A stretch of DNA of 64,000 bases from positions 124,001 through 188,000 of the forward strand of contig CALUWF010000001.1 in NCBI GenBank assembly GCA_944324405.1. Reading direction: 5' to 3'. Under the pieces are notes generated by a model that was not told where the DNA came from, ran no database searches, and worked only from the letters and a program-made list of their open reading frames with translations. Positions 1 to 9,217 of this stretch are shown here, in pieces. Position numbers and translations under genes: made by a program. This DNA comes from Candidatus Gastranaerophilales bacterium (GTDB lineage: Bacteria; Cyanobacteriota; Vampirovibrionia; Gastranaerophilales; Gastranaerophilaceae). Each line of letters starts with the position of its first letter. Within the stretch, counting starts at the first letter, position 1.

Positions 1-387
1 CGATACGATGAGGAAAAAATAAAATCCGAAAAACAAAGCGCAAGACGAATTTTCAATGAAGTTATAAACTTTTTTGCACAGGCACACAAACATCAGGAAG
101 ATTTGATTAAAGAAATTTCAATGCGAAAAAGCCTAAATGCCTCTGCCCAAAAAATCCAAGAAAAAATTACGGAACTTTTGCGCACGGTAATTAAAAAATA
201 TTACAAATACCCTTTTATAATGTTTCTTTGCGCCTCTTATACAAACAGGTATTTTGACAATTTAGAAAAGATAAAAAATGCGCCCGATTTCGGATGCATG
301 CAAAAATTGCAAAAACAAAACCTTATATTTTTACAAGTGCCTTTAAAATGGTGCAGGAAATGCTCTTTTGATTTATCTGATAAATAA
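1..387 (+). CDS. 3' end of an unrecognised protein, truncated by the left window edge
   Basis: The frame is open from base 1 to the TAA at 385-387, giving 128 residues with no start in view that has a convincing ribosome binding site, so the gene begins outside the window. The visible part is lysine-rich and mostly helical in character (QEDLIKEISMRKSLNASAQ), followed by a more hydrophobic stretch (YPFIMFLCASYTNRYF) and a short tail with CRKC. I recognise no domain. Its last 15 bases overlap the 3' end of the convergent CheW gene. It is a real-looking frame by its codon use, but the function is unknown. Confidence 0.5.
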   Translation, partial: RYDEEKIKSEKQSARRIFNEVINFFAQAHKHQEDLIKEISMRKSLNASAQKIQEKITELLRTVIKKYYKYPFIMFLCASYTNRYFDNLEKIKNAPDFGCMQKLQKQNLIFLQVPLKWCRKCSFDLSDK

Positions 388-1416
388 TTTATCATTTGAC
401 AGCATCTCTTTAACGTTTATTATCATATAAATTTCGCCGTCTTTAACGTATTGCATAAGTTCGCTTCTATTTTCCTGTTTTTTAAGGGATACTATTTCAT
501 CGGGTTTAATTTGGATGTTATCGGAAATTGAATCCGCTAAAATACCTATTTTAAATTCATCGGAATTAAGAACGATAATTGTACCGGAGCTGTTGTAGGA
601 GAACTTTTGGGAATGAAAATAATTTTTTATATCAACAATACAGATAAAATCTCCCTTTATATTAACAAGGCCGAGAATAAAATCAGGTGTGCAGGGAACT
701 TTTATCATTTTTGTTTCCTGGAGCTTATAAAAGCCCTTGATGTCATTCATTTTAATACAGTATTTATTCTCCGCAACACAGAAAGACACAAACTCGTCTT
801 TATCGGTTAAAATTTTATAAGGGTTTTTACTTGTTTTTTCAATATATTCAAGCTTTCTTGCATGCAAAACCTCAAGAGAGTGTGCATCTTTTGGAATTAA
901 ATCAAAACCGTTTTTAAACCCGCCGTCGTCAGGATGATTTATAACCCAAGAGCTTATTGCCTCAAGATTTAAAACGCTGCACTGAAAAGTATCACAGTCG
1001 TAAATAGACTCAATAAAATTATTTTGCGTTTGATAGGGGACACTTTGAATGTTTGATAAATCAGCCCTTTTAACGTCCAGAACTCTGTTTGCCATAATTG
1101 CAAAAATATTGTCCTCAACTTTTATTATCACAATCATGGAATTAAGATCATAAGGAGTGGGCTCAATGTTTAAAACCGATTTAATATCAGCGACGTTAAT
1201 AATTTTCCCGTCATATTCAAATAATCCGGCTATGTGCGAAGGGAGCCTCTCGGGACGCGAAAGCTCGGTAAATTTTAATACTTCAAGAACACGTTTTGCA
1301 TCCATGGCGTAAATATCTTCGCCTATGCCGATTATTACGAAAATTTTCTCCTGCGGCTCGTCAAATTGTTCTAAAGGAGCCTGTAATTGGGTAAGCTGAT
1401 TTTCAATATTTTCCAT
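373..1416 (-). CDS. cheW: Double CheW-domain chemotaxis adaptor
   Basis: The 347-residue protein holds two CheW-like beta-barrel domains, at about residues 24-160 (KIFVIIGIGEDIYAMDAKRV, then HIAGLFEYDGKIINVADIK) and about 205-340 (DEFVSFCVAENKYCIKMNDI, then FILGLVNIKGDFICIVDIKN). The motif of hydrophobic-G-L-x-x-x-x-G-x-x-I-x-V-x-D-I appears twice. CheW couples receptors to the CheA kinase in the cytoplasmic array; tandem CheW proteins are known in several phyla. It starts at an ATG preceded by AGGATA and follows the REC-GGDEF gene by 8 bases, so the two are one transcription unit, divergent from the MCP and CheA genes. Confidence 0.88.
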   Translation of the reverse strand: MENIENQLTQLQAPLEQFDEPQEKIFVIIGIGEDIYAMDAKRVLEVLKFTELSRPERLPSHIAGLFEYDGKIINVADIKSVLNIEPTPYDLNSMIVIIKVEDNIFAIMANRVLDVKRADLSNIQSVPYQTQNNFIESIYDCDTFQCSVLNLEAISSWVINHPDDGGFKNGFDLIPKDAHSLEVLHARKLEYIEKTSKNPYKILTDKDEFVSFCVAENKYCIKMNDIKGFYKLQETKMIKVPCTPDFILGLVNIKGDFICIVDIKNYFHSQKFSYNSSGTIIVLNSDEFKIGILADSISDNIQIKPDEIVSLKKQENRSELMQYVKDGEIYMIINVKEMLSNDKLFIR

Positions 1417-1424
1417 GGTATATC

Positions 1425-2813
1425 CTATTTAAGTAAAATATCATTTTTTGAATGTCTTGCCATATCAAGCACATCATATAGAGCATCTATATATTCATAA
1501 TGGCTCTTGTATCTGTCATTCAGCATAAGAGCGGCTGCTTTTACTCTTATTTCTTCATCATCAAAAATTAAGGAAGAAGGGTCTTTTATTTTCCCCACGA
1601 GATATTCGAGCTTTTCTTTTGCAGTTTCACTGTTTGAATTTGTCATAAGAATTGCAAATATATTATCTTCGTTCCTGTAAATAAAATCCCCGTCGCCAAG
1701 ACAGCCGCTTAAAAAATTTGAAATCTTTGCAAGCAGCAAATCAGTATACTGGCTTCCGTAATTATTTTCCATGCTGTCAAAAGATTCAATTTCTATAAAA
1801 GCAAGACATAAAGGTGCGCCGTTTCTTTTGTGCCAGCCGCACTCATAGCTTAAAATCCTGTCAAAATCAAGCTGGGTATATAATTTTTTAGGATTTGCAC
1901 CGCTTTTGTTTTCATCATTACATAGCTTAAAATGTCTAAGGCGCATTATGTGTTCCACAAGGTCTTTTATGGTGCCTAAAAGCTTAAGTTCCGAAGAGTT
2001 TAGATTATTTTTTGCATAAAGATAGAGATAGCCTATTATCCTTGGCTGCGCGTTTATTTCATACTCATATTTTATAAAAAACCTGTCAAGAGAGCTTATT
2101 TCTTCTGTTTTCTCTTTTTGCAAAACAATATTTACACGGGGATTTTTTATGGAAACTTTTTGTTTAATCTCTTCAAAGACACTTTCGCTTAAAGAAATGC
2201 AGCCGGTATCAAAAAACAAAGGTGCATTTTCTTTTTTGTCACTGAAGGCAATCATTGCGCAGTCATATTTAAAATAACGGTTTATTGTGCCGAGAATTTT
2301 AACGGCGAGAATATCGCCTTCGGCGTCAATTTCTTTTATAAGGTTAAAATCTTTTATGAGATTTTCCTTCGCGGAAGCGTTTGTCGGGTTATCGGTCTGC
2401 GATTTTGCACTTAAAAGCTGCCCTTTTATTTCAAGGCTCACCGGATTATTTTCTATTGTTTCAAGACATACATTTAAAAGCTCCTGCGAACGTTCTCCTT
2501 TATTTACAAAGGCGTTTGCACCGGAGCGAAATGCCCAAAATTTATCTATATTTTTATCAAGCCTTGAATACATTACAACCGGAATATTTTTTGCAAGTTC
2601 ATCCGCCTTTATCATACGGCAAAGCTCATATCCGCCCAAGTCAGGCATTAGAATATCCAGTACTATTAAATCGGGGACTTCTTTGTAAATGGCATCCATA
2701 GCATCAAATGCATCATTTAAATGCACAATGTTTATACCAGATTTTTCAAAAACTCCAGATACCGCTTTGGCATCTTCCGGGCTATCATCTATAATGAGTA
2801 CTTTTTTTGCCAT
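1425..2813 (-). CDS. Response regulator: REC domain, middle region and degenerate GGDEF domain
   Basis: Residues 1-120 are a receiver domain (MAKKVLIIDDSPEDAKAV; phospho-acceptor Asp in LIVLDILMPDLGGYELC; conserved Lys in AFVNKGERS). About residues 130-310 could be a GAF-like input domain. The C-terminal 160 residues align with GGDEF domains, but the signature reads YRNEDNIFAIL where YRxGGDEFAIL is expected, so cyclase activity is not predicted. An upstream ATG at 2858 would add 15 residues; I prefer 2813 because the REC fold begins there. The gene is cotranscribed with the double CheW gene and probably takes phosphate from the hybrid CheA. Confidence 0.82.
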   Translation of the reverse strand: MAKKVLIIDDSPEDAKAVSGVFEKSGINIVHLNDAFDAMDAIYKEVPDLIVLDILMPDLGGYELCRMIKADELAKNIPVVMYSRLDKNIDKFWAFRSGANAFVNKGERSQELLNVCLETIENNPVSLEIKGQLLSAKSQTDNPTNASAKENLIKDFNLIKEIDAEGDILAVKILGTINRYFKYDCAMIAFSDKKENAPLFFDTGCISLSESVFEEIKQKVSIKNPRVNIVLQKEKTEEISSLDRFFIKYEYEINAQPRIIGYLYLYAKNNLNSSELKLLGTIKDLVEHIMRLRHFKLCNDENKSGANPKKLYTQLDFDRILSYECGWHKRNGAPLCLAFIEIESFDSMENNYGSQYTDLLLAKISNFLSGCLGDGDFIYRNEDNIFAILMTNSNSETAKEKLEYLVGKIKDPSSLIFDDEEIRVKAAALMLNDRYKSHYEYIDALYDVLDMARHSKNDILLK

Positions 2814-2881
2814 ATACCTAAATATCTTATATAATTGAACGTATAAAAAATTATACATTATTTTTTAAAAAAAGGGGATTT

Positions 2882-3934
2882 ATGTCTAAACAAATCAAAC
2901 AAAAGAACGGTATAAACGATTATCTTGCAAAAAAACAAACTATCGATCTTGTTGTGGTATTGTTTGTTTTTGCCTTTGTTTTTGCGGTATTTGAATTTAC
3001 CGATTTATCCCATGCGGCTATTGCGGGCGTACTTGTGCTTTTATTTTGCCTTACCGCCGTTCTTTTTGAAGCTACAAAAAAACAATACAAAAAAAATACC
3101 ACAAATGCCATAAGTGAACTTATCGAGAATGCTCTTGACAATACAAAAAAAATAGAAGGCGCAACCTCCATACAAAAAGAAAACATAAATCTCACCTTTG
3201 CAAAACTGTCAAACATAAAACTCCTTATTGAAAACCTTAAAAATCAAAGCTCGGATTTAAATATAATAATCACAAATACAAAACAAAAAGCCCTGGATTC
3301 GCTTAATTACACAAATACGGAATATGACGCGGTTAAAGCAAATATCGAAAAAATGTTTACCATAAGGCATAAAATCCAAACAATTGCAGAGCTTATACTT
3401 GAACTTTCCGATTATATTCAATCAATATCTTCAACCATAGGACTTGTCGAAGATATCGCCGAGCAGACAAACCTCTTGGCGCTCAATGCCGCAGTTGAAG
3501 CTGCCCGCGCCGGAGAACACGGCAAAGGCTTTGCAATAGTTGCGGGCGAGATTAGAAAATTGGCGGATGAATCCAAACAGGCAACCACAAAAATAACTTC
3601 TCTTATTACAAATATTCAACAAAGCGCCAATTCTACCGTGCTTGCGACCGAAGAAGGCACAAAAGAAGTTGAATCCGGCATTGAACTTGCTCACAATATA
3701 GGCTCAAATATTGAACAGCTCATACTTTTAATGAATGAAATATCGCAAGGCATAAACGATATGACAGGCTCATCAAAAAAAATCTCAACAGATACATCGA
3801 CAACGGAAAATGCGGTTTCCGAGATTAATTCAATGCTTGAGAACAACTACAAGGCAACTGAAGAAAACTTTCAAAATATAGAAAATATTCAGATAATTTC
3901 AAAAACGTTTAAAACAAATATAAGCGAGGAATAA
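2882..3934 (+). CDS. Methyl-accepting chemotaxis protein with a minimal membrane hairpin
   Basis: The 350-residue receptor has a 21-residue cytoplasmic start, two membrane helices (about 22-41 and 46-66) joined by only a few residues, and then a cytoplasmic coiled-coil signalling domain. The highly conserved MCP tip is clear at about residue 190 ([20 protein letters not shown], then [18 protein letters not shown]). There is no periplasmic ligand domain, no HAMP domain and no C-terminal CheR-binding pentapeptide, so it must sense something inside the cell, in the membrane or through a partner. The ATG follows AGGGG at 6 bases. The hybrid cheA follows 12 bases later. Confidence 0.93.
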   Translation: MSKQIKQKNGINDYLAKKQTIDLVVVLFVFAFVFAVFEFTDLSHAAIAGVLVLLFCLTAVLFEATKKQYKKNTTNAISELIENALDNTKKIEGATSIQKENINLTFAKLSNIKLLIENLKNQSSDLNIIITNTKQKALDSLNYTNTEYDAVKANIEKMFTIRHKIQTIAELILELSDYIQSISSTIGLVEDIAEQTNLLALNAAVEAARAGEHGKGFAIVAGEIRKLADESKQATTKITSLITNIQQSANSTVLATEEGTKEVESGIELAHNIGSNIEQLILLMNEISQGINDMTGSSKKISTDTSTTENAVSEINSMLENNYKATEENFQNIENIQIISKTFKTNISEE

Positions 3935-3946
3935 CAGGCTTTTTAG

Positions 3947-6900
3947 ATGGATTTCTTAGACGACGAACTGGATGAAATATTAAATATTTTTCAGCAGGAA
4001 AGCGGAGAAATTCTGCAATCCATGGACAAAAATCTCTTTGCGCTTGAAAAAGAGCCTGAAAACCAAGATATAATAATCCGGCTCGCCCGTGATGCGCACA
4101 GTCTGAAAGGCTCCGCAAGAATGCTCGGTTTTGGCGGAATTCAAAGCGTTGCGCATAAAGTCGAAGACATTTTGGGGCTTATCAGGGATAAAAAAGTAGA
4201 ACCGACAAGTGATGTAACCGATACCATATCGGAAGCACTCTCGCATATTCAAGTCTTAATAAATAAAACGGTGGAGCAGAAAAAAGAGTTCTTAACGGAT
4301 GATACGAAAAATTTCATAGAAAAGCTTGAAAAAATATCTATTGATGAAGACCAAGGGCAAAACAACACAATACCAATTTACAATTGCAGCCAGGATATAA
4401 AAAAACTACTCTCCAGATTAAACAAAATAGAAGAACTTATTGTACAAATAATATATATTTTCTCTGCCGCAAGACAAGGGGGTGGTTTTAAAGAAATTCA
4501 CATTATTAAAGCTCCGCTTGCCGAGCTTAATATGATTATAAAAGAACTAAATATAAAACCCCTTGAAGAGTTAATCGGCGCGACGGGCAGATATATTTCA
4601 TCAATTAATACGGAAAATATCGGCGAAAATGAAATACTGGAACTAAATTCCAAAATTGACTCAATAGAAGAATTTTTTACCAATTATTGCAGGGAAAGAG
4701 GAATTGTCACACAAAATTATTTTGACATCGCAAATGAGCTTTTAATAAGCGAGGATGAGGACAAAATAAAACAAAACGATACCGAGGACAAAAAAATAAT
4801 TGCCGATTTAATAGACAGGATTTATGAAAAACTCAGCCTGCTTGAAATAAACCTGGAGTTTTTGCCCGATATCAAAGAGCTTCTGACACAGCTTTTAACA
4901 AAAATAAAAAATGCCGAAATAAAAAAGATTTTTGAAACAATTTTAAGAATTTTAAGTCTTTACCAGGCAAACTCCAAAAATCTTGAAACCGACACACTTG
5001 AAGCCATCAAGGAAATCTGCGAAAATACAAGAAAAATTTTTGAACCGGAAAGCCTAAAAAGTGAGGAAAGAAAGTTTGAAATAGAACTTTTGGTACAAAA
5101 AATAACTATTGTGGAGCAAATGTCAAAGCTCAACATAGCAAAGCCAAGACCCAAAAAAAATCTTCCCAAAACCGAAAAAAGTACACAGGACTGGATGAGC
5201 GCAATTGATACAAGTGATATCAAAACGCTAAGGATTGACTCTTTTAAACTTGATAAACTTGTAAATCAAATCGGCGATCTTATCATCACAAGAATTAAAA
5301 CAAACGAACATTTAAGCATTGCAAAAAACATACAAAACGAGCTTTTGGAGTGGCAAAAAAGCTTTAATAAAATGGGTTATTACATAAAGTATTTCGACAG
5401 AAAATACGTTGCAAACTCCTCTTTCGGCTCAACTCCGGATCCAAGAGCAATCAGCGCCTTTAACAGGCAGCTTATGGTTTTGCAAAATTACCATACCGAA
5501 AAAATGATGCATTTAATAAAAGAAACGACCGACCTTTTTAAACAAATGCAGGAGAACGATTCAAAACTTAATTCCGCAACGGCCGAGATTGAAGGTATGG
5601 TCAAAAATATGCGTATTTTACCATTGTCAACAATTTTCCATCTTTTTCCCCGCATGGTACACAATATCGCCAAAGAAAAAGGTAAACAGATTGAATTTAT
5701 AACCGAAGGTTCAGACGTTGCGGCGGATAAAAAAATTATTGAAGAAATAAAAATCCCACTTATTCACATATTAAGAAACTCGATTGACCATGGGATAGAG
5801 CTTCCGTCCGAAAGAAAAGAGACAGGCAAAAATCCCGTAGGCAAAATAACAATAAGCGCAAAGCATCACGAAAATAAAATTATTATTAACGTAACCGACG
5901 ACGGGCGCGGGCTTGATGTGGAAAAAATTAAACAAAAAGCCCTTGAAAAAGGCCTGTTGACCCAGGAAGAAATTGACAACATTGACGAAGAACATCTTAT
6001 AAATATTATTTTTTATCCGGGCTTTACAACGGGCGATTCTGTTACCGAACTTTCAGGCAGAGGGCTTGGGCTTGATATAGTCCACACAAAAATCTCTCAA
6101 TTGAACGGCAGAGTAGATATTTTCAGCGAATTTCAAAAAGGAACAATTGTCACAATAGAGCTTCCAGCCAGTATGGCAACAATTAAAACGTTTATAGTAT
6201 CGGAACAAAATCAGCTTTATGCCATTCCGACTTCTTCCATTAAAACGGTTTTAAGAATAGATACAACCGATGTTTTTGAGCGCGACGGGAAAAATTATTT
6301 TGTGCACAACGATGATGTCATACCAATTTACACCCTTTCACAAATTCTTGAACTTGAAAACATCCCGAGACAAGCAAACAAATACACTCTTATGATTGTA
6401 AAATCAGAAAGTGCAACAGTCGGGATAATCGTTGAAAAACTCGTATGCGACCAGGAAGTTTTACACAAAAAGCTTGAAGCGCCGCTGTTTAAAGTCAAAA
6501 ATATCTCGGGCATTACTACTCTTGCAAACGGTGAAATATGTCTGATTTTAAATGTCGGCGACATATTCTCAAGCACTCTGCCTAAAAAAATAAGTACAAA
6601 AATAATCGCTTCAAATAAAGCTATAAAAATGAAAGAAAACTACGAGCACAAAATACTTGTAGTAGACGATTCTTTAACAACAAGAACCCTGCAAAAAAAT
6701 ATTCTGCAAAGCTACGGCTACAGGGTACAAATTGCCACAAATGCGCCTGACGCTTTAATAAAAATACACAAAGAACATTTTGACCTGATAATAACAGATA
6801 ATGAAATGCCCAAAATGAGCGGGCTTGAATTTGTAAAAGAAATAAGAAAAGAAAAAGCCTTCTCAAACATTCCCATAATAGTACTTACATCCATGCCTGA

Positions 6901-7027
6901 GTCCAAATGGGGGAAAGCATTTAAAGAAGCGGGCGCGCAGGCATATGTGCAAAAAGACCATTTTGAACAGGAAAGCTTTGTAAGATGTGTTGATAATTTC
7001 CTAAAAGGGGAAATTAATGAAGGTTGA
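3947..7027 (+). CDS. cheA: Hybrid chemotaxis histidine kinase CheA with C-terminal receiver domain
   Basis: The 1026-residue kinase has an N-terminal Hpt domain with phospho-His51 (AHSLKGSARMLGF), a long lysine/glutamate-rich region (130-420) in place of a recognisable P2 domain, a dimerisation segment from about 426, and a HATPase with N box HILRNSIDHG (about 605), DDGRGLD (about 651) and GRGLGLDIVH (about 705). A CheW-like domain (about 745-885) and a receiver domain (about 900-1020, DD pair in ILVVDDSLTTR, acceptor Asp in LIITDNEMPKMSG) follow. This is the CheA-REC architecture of cyanobacterial Tax/Pix and pilus ChpA-type systems. No cheR, cheB or cheY lies in the window, so the link to flagella is not shown. 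Confidence 0.93.
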   Translation: MDFLDDELDEILNIFQQESGEILQSMDKNLFALEKEPENQDIIIRLARDAHSLKGSARMLGFGGIQSVAHKVEDILGLIRDKKVEPTSDVTDTISEALSHIQVLINKTVEQKKEFLTDDTKNFIEKLEKISIDEDQGQNNTIPIYNCSQDIKKLLSRLNKIEELIVQIIYIFSAARQGGGFKEIHIIKAPLAELNMIIKELNIKPLEELIGATGRYISSINTENIGENEILELNSKIDSIEEFFTNYCRERGIVTQNYFDIANELLISEDEDKIKQNDTEDKKIIADLIDRIYEKLSLLEINLEFLPDIKELLTQLLTKIKNAEIKKIFETILRILSLYQANSKNLETDTLEAIKEICENTRKIFEPESLKSEERKFEIELLVQKITIVEQMSKLNIAKPRPKKNLPKTEKSTQDWMSAIDTSDIKTLRIDSFKLDKLVNQIGDLIITRIKTNEHLSIAKNIQNELLEWQKSFNKMGYYIKYFDRKYVANSSFGSTPDPRAISAFNRQLMVLQNYHTEKMMHLIKETTDLFKQMQENDSKLNSATAEIEGMVKNMRILPLSTIFHLFPRMVHNIAKEKGKQIEFITEGSDVAADKKIIEEIKIPLIHILRNSIDHGIELPSERKETGKNPVGKITISAKHHENKIIINVTDDGRGLDVEKIKQKALEKGLLTQEEIDNIDEEHLINIIFYPGFTTGDSVTELSGRGLGLDIVHTKISQLNGRVDIFSEFQKGTIVTIELPASMATIKTFIVSEQNQLYAIPTSSIKTVLRIDTTDVFERDGKNYFVHNDDVIPIYTLSQILELENIPRQANKYTLMIVKSESATVGIIVEKLVCDQEVLHKKLEAPLFKVKNISGITTLANGEICLILNVGDIFSSTLPKKISTKIIASNKAIKMKENYEHKILVVDDSLTTRTLQKNILQSYGYRVQIATNAPDALIKIHKEHFDLIITDNEMPKMSGLEFVKEIRKEKAFSNIPIIVLTSMPESKWGKAFKEAGAQAYVQKDHFEQESFVRCVDNFLKGEINEG

Positions 7028-7625
7028 AGAGTATATCAAAAATTACCTCACTTCAAAAAATGCTCTTGAACACTCCAAACACACGCAAAAGCTGAGCCTT
7101 CAATTTTACTGCGAATTAAAAAAAATTTTTCCTAAGGAACCGCTCCTTGAATTTGACAATGCAAAAAAGCTTGTATCCTACAGCGCACTTTTGCATGATA
7201 TCGGAACTTTTCTTGAAAATTCATCCGGCAGGGCACACAACAAAGCCGGCGCAAAACTCATTTTGGAAAATAAAATAGATGACCTTGATGAAAACGAAAC
7301 AAAAATCGTTGCGCTTTGCGTCAGATACCACAGAGGCTCAAAACCAAAAGAACACAAGCATAAACTCTTTAGCAAACTAAGTGAAAAAGATAAAAATATC
7401 ACAAGGGTAATTTCTTCAATAATAAGGATAGCAGATGCGCTTGATTGTAATCATATCCAAAATATCGAAAATATCATACCGGCGTATGATATTTCCAATC
7501 GCGCGTTGATTTTAAATACAGACGTAAATATAATGTTCAATAAGGGGATTTATGAGGTTTTTAACAAGAAAAAGACCCTTTTTGAGGATGTATTTAAAAT
7601 AAAAATCTGTCTTGGCAATGATTAA
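7017..7625 (+). CDS. HD-domain phosphohydrolase-like protein
   Basis: The 202-residue protein is a stand-alone HD domain. It shows the metal-binding His-Asp pair at residues 60-61 (YSALLHDIGTFL), a downstream His in GRAHNKAGAKLIL, a further His at 105 (VRYHRG) and an Asp in IRIADALDCNH. The arrangement resembles the C-terminal HD domain found behind Ppx/GppA exopolyphosphatases, but the phosphatase domain itself is absent. The substrate is unknown; nucleotides are typical for HD enzymes. The ATG has AAGGGGA 5 bases upstream and overlaps the end of cheA by 11 bases, so translation is coupled and a role in the same signalling path is plausible. Confidence 0.8.
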   Translation: MKVEEYIKNYLTSKNALEHSKHTQKLSLQFYCELKKIFPKEPLLEFDNAKKLVSYSALLHDIGTFLENSSGRAHNKAGAKLILENKIDDLDENETKIVALCVRYHRGSKPKEHKHKLFSKLSEKDKNITRVISSIIRIADALDCNHIQNIENIIPAYDISNRALILNTDVNIMFNKGIYEVFNKKKTLFEDVFKIKICLGND

Positions 7626-8337
7626 TTTTATAAAAAAAACACTGTTTTTTGCATTCTTTGCGGGCTTGTGCGCTTTAAACCCCGTATTTTGCGCAGAGAA
7701 AATAAACGCAGGTGTTGTGTATGAATTTTATCTTGATATAAAAAATCAAATTCCCTCAAATATTAAATACACCACGGAAAACCTGCCTCAAATAAATAAT
7801 GAAGAACTAAACATCGCTTATTACAAAGATTTTCGCCCCCTGAATATGCTTTCCTTAAGAAATACTTATACAATTAAAAAAACTGCGCCGAAAATTTTAA
7901 ACAATATGCAAACTCCAAAAGAGTACAATTTGAGCCTGAAAGAAAATAAAATTGCCGCTGCTGCAAAAATTGAACCCTCATATGAAGAGTATTTCAACAG
8001 TGCGATAAAATACAAAAACAAAGAAAAATACAAAGATGCTCTCAATGCCGTAAATAAAGCACTTAAAGAAAATCCGCTCAGCATGGAGGGACATTTCTTA
8101 AAAGCGGATATTTTAAGATTAAACGGACAGTTTAAAGAAAGTGTCTTGGAATACACCCTTGCGATAAATATCGACCCGAAGTGCACTGATGCCTATTTTA
8201 ACATTGCAAAAATACTGGAAAATGCGGATAATAAAAAACTGGCACTTGAATACTACAGATATGCATACAGCACAAAGCCCGATGATTACGAAATAAGAAA
8301 CATAATCTTAAGCTACGAAAAAGAAGGAATTAACTGA
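7618..8337 (+). CDS. Exported TPR-repeat protein
   Basis: The protein (239 residues from the ATG at 7618; a TTG two codons upstream is possible) begins with a signal peptide, MINFIKKTLFFAFFAGLCAL, with likely cleavage after FCA near residue 27. Residues 125-230 contain about three tetratricopeptide repeats (YKDALNAVNKALKENPLS, FKESVLEYTLAINIDPKC, KKLALEYYRYAYSTKPDDY). TPRs mediate protein contacts; no enzymatic motif is seen. The start overlaps the HD gene stop by 8 bases (ATGATTAA), so it is the last gene of the MCP-cheA-HD unit. Its 3' end overlaps the convergent WYL regulator by 8 bases. Confidence 0.82.
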   Translation: MINFIKKTLFFAFFAGLCALNPVFCAEKINAGVVYEFYLDIKNQIPSNIKYTTENLPQINNEELNIAYYKDFRPLNMLSLRNTYTIKKTAPKILNNMQTPKEYNLSLKENKIAAAAKIEPSYEEYFNSAIKYKNKEKYKDALNAVNKALKENPLSMEGHFLKADILRLNGQFKESVLEYTLAINIDPKCTDAYFNIAKILENADNKKLALEYYRYAYSTKPDDYEIRNIILSYEKEGIN

Positions 8338-9217
8338 CATCCGAAAGCGTTTTTTCAACAGCTGCAAGCATCCGCTTAAAGTTTTCCACATCTTCTTTTG
8401 AAGAAATAATTTTACACAGCGTGCCGTATCTTAAGAGTCTTTTATACAATTGAGTCTTATTTTCAAAATTATTTGAAACAACAATTGAATTCTCTTTTGT
8501 TTCTATAATTCTTTCATGCTCATATAGAGTATATGACTTTGCAAGTCTTCCTTTAAGTTCAAAAACAGTGCTCGGCGCAAAAGTACAGCGCGAGGAAATC
8601 TCCGGAGTAGAGTAAATTTCATCTATGTCATTCAGAAGCAAAAGTTCGTATTTTTTGGACTGTTCATCAAAGGCGTGGATATATACCGCGCTGTCAAAGT
8701 ATTTGAAAGTAACATGTGATATATATCTTTTTTCACCGTTATAAACAATTTTTATTTTAGAATTACCATATCCGTATTTTATAAGTTTTGAAATTTTTTC
8801 TTTAAAAATAAAAGGTATGGAAGAATCAAAAGAAAAATCCATCAACTTTGGGGTGTAATTTTCATATTTATTCTTATCCGCAAGAGAAAGTATTTTCATA
8901 ACCGCATTTTTTAAATCACTTTGCACACTTTCGCCATAGAGCTTTATTCCCAAATCCACAAAAGCCGCAAGATAATAGTAATCGCTCTGCGTTAAATCAA
9001 GAGTAAAGGAAATATTTTCCATATAAAATTTACCGTTTCTTTTTTGCAGAATACAGCCTGATTCCCTTATTGTTTTAAAATATTTTGCAAGGGTTTCTTT
9101 GTTTATAAAAATATTATCCTCACCCAGCGCCTTTATTATTTCTCCTATCGAAAGCGGGTTATTATAAAGCATTTTAAATATTTTCATAATCCTGTATGAG
9201 GCATCTATTTTTCTCAA
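8330..9217 (-). CDS. WYL-domain transcriptional regulator (second gene of a tandem pair)
   Basis: The 295-residue protein has an N-terminal winged helix-turn-helix (residues 1-65, NKETLAKYFKTIRESGC) and a WYL-like sensor domain with the expected beta-rich segments (IVYNGEKRYISHVTFKYF, VYIHAFDEQSKKYELLLLND) and a C-terminal extension. WYL proteins are DNA-binding regulators, and in several cases the domain binds nucleic acid ligands. The start overlaps the stop of the upstream WYL gene by 4 bases (ATGA type), so the two are cotranslated and may form a heterodimer. Targets are not evident from the neighbours. Confidence 0.75.
   Translation of the reverse strand: MRKIDASYRIMKIFKMLYNNPLSIGEIIKALGEDNIFINKETLAKYFKTIRESGCILQKRNGKFYMENISFTLDLTQSDYYYLAAFVDLGIKLYGESVQSDLKNAVMKILSLADKNKYENYTPKLMDFSFDSSIPFIFKEKISKLIKYGYGNSKIKIVYNGEKRYISHVTFKYFDSAVYIHAFDEQSKKYELLLLNDIDEIYSTPEISSRCTFAPSTVFELKGRLAKSYTLYEHERIIETKENSIVVSNNFENKTQLYKRLLRYGTLCKIISSKEDVENFKRMLAAVEKTLSDVS

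Noticed and set aside
2814-2858. Longer start for the REC-GGDEF protein
   Set aside because: The extra 15 residues precede the first strand of the receiver domain and no ribosome binding site lies before the upstream ATG.
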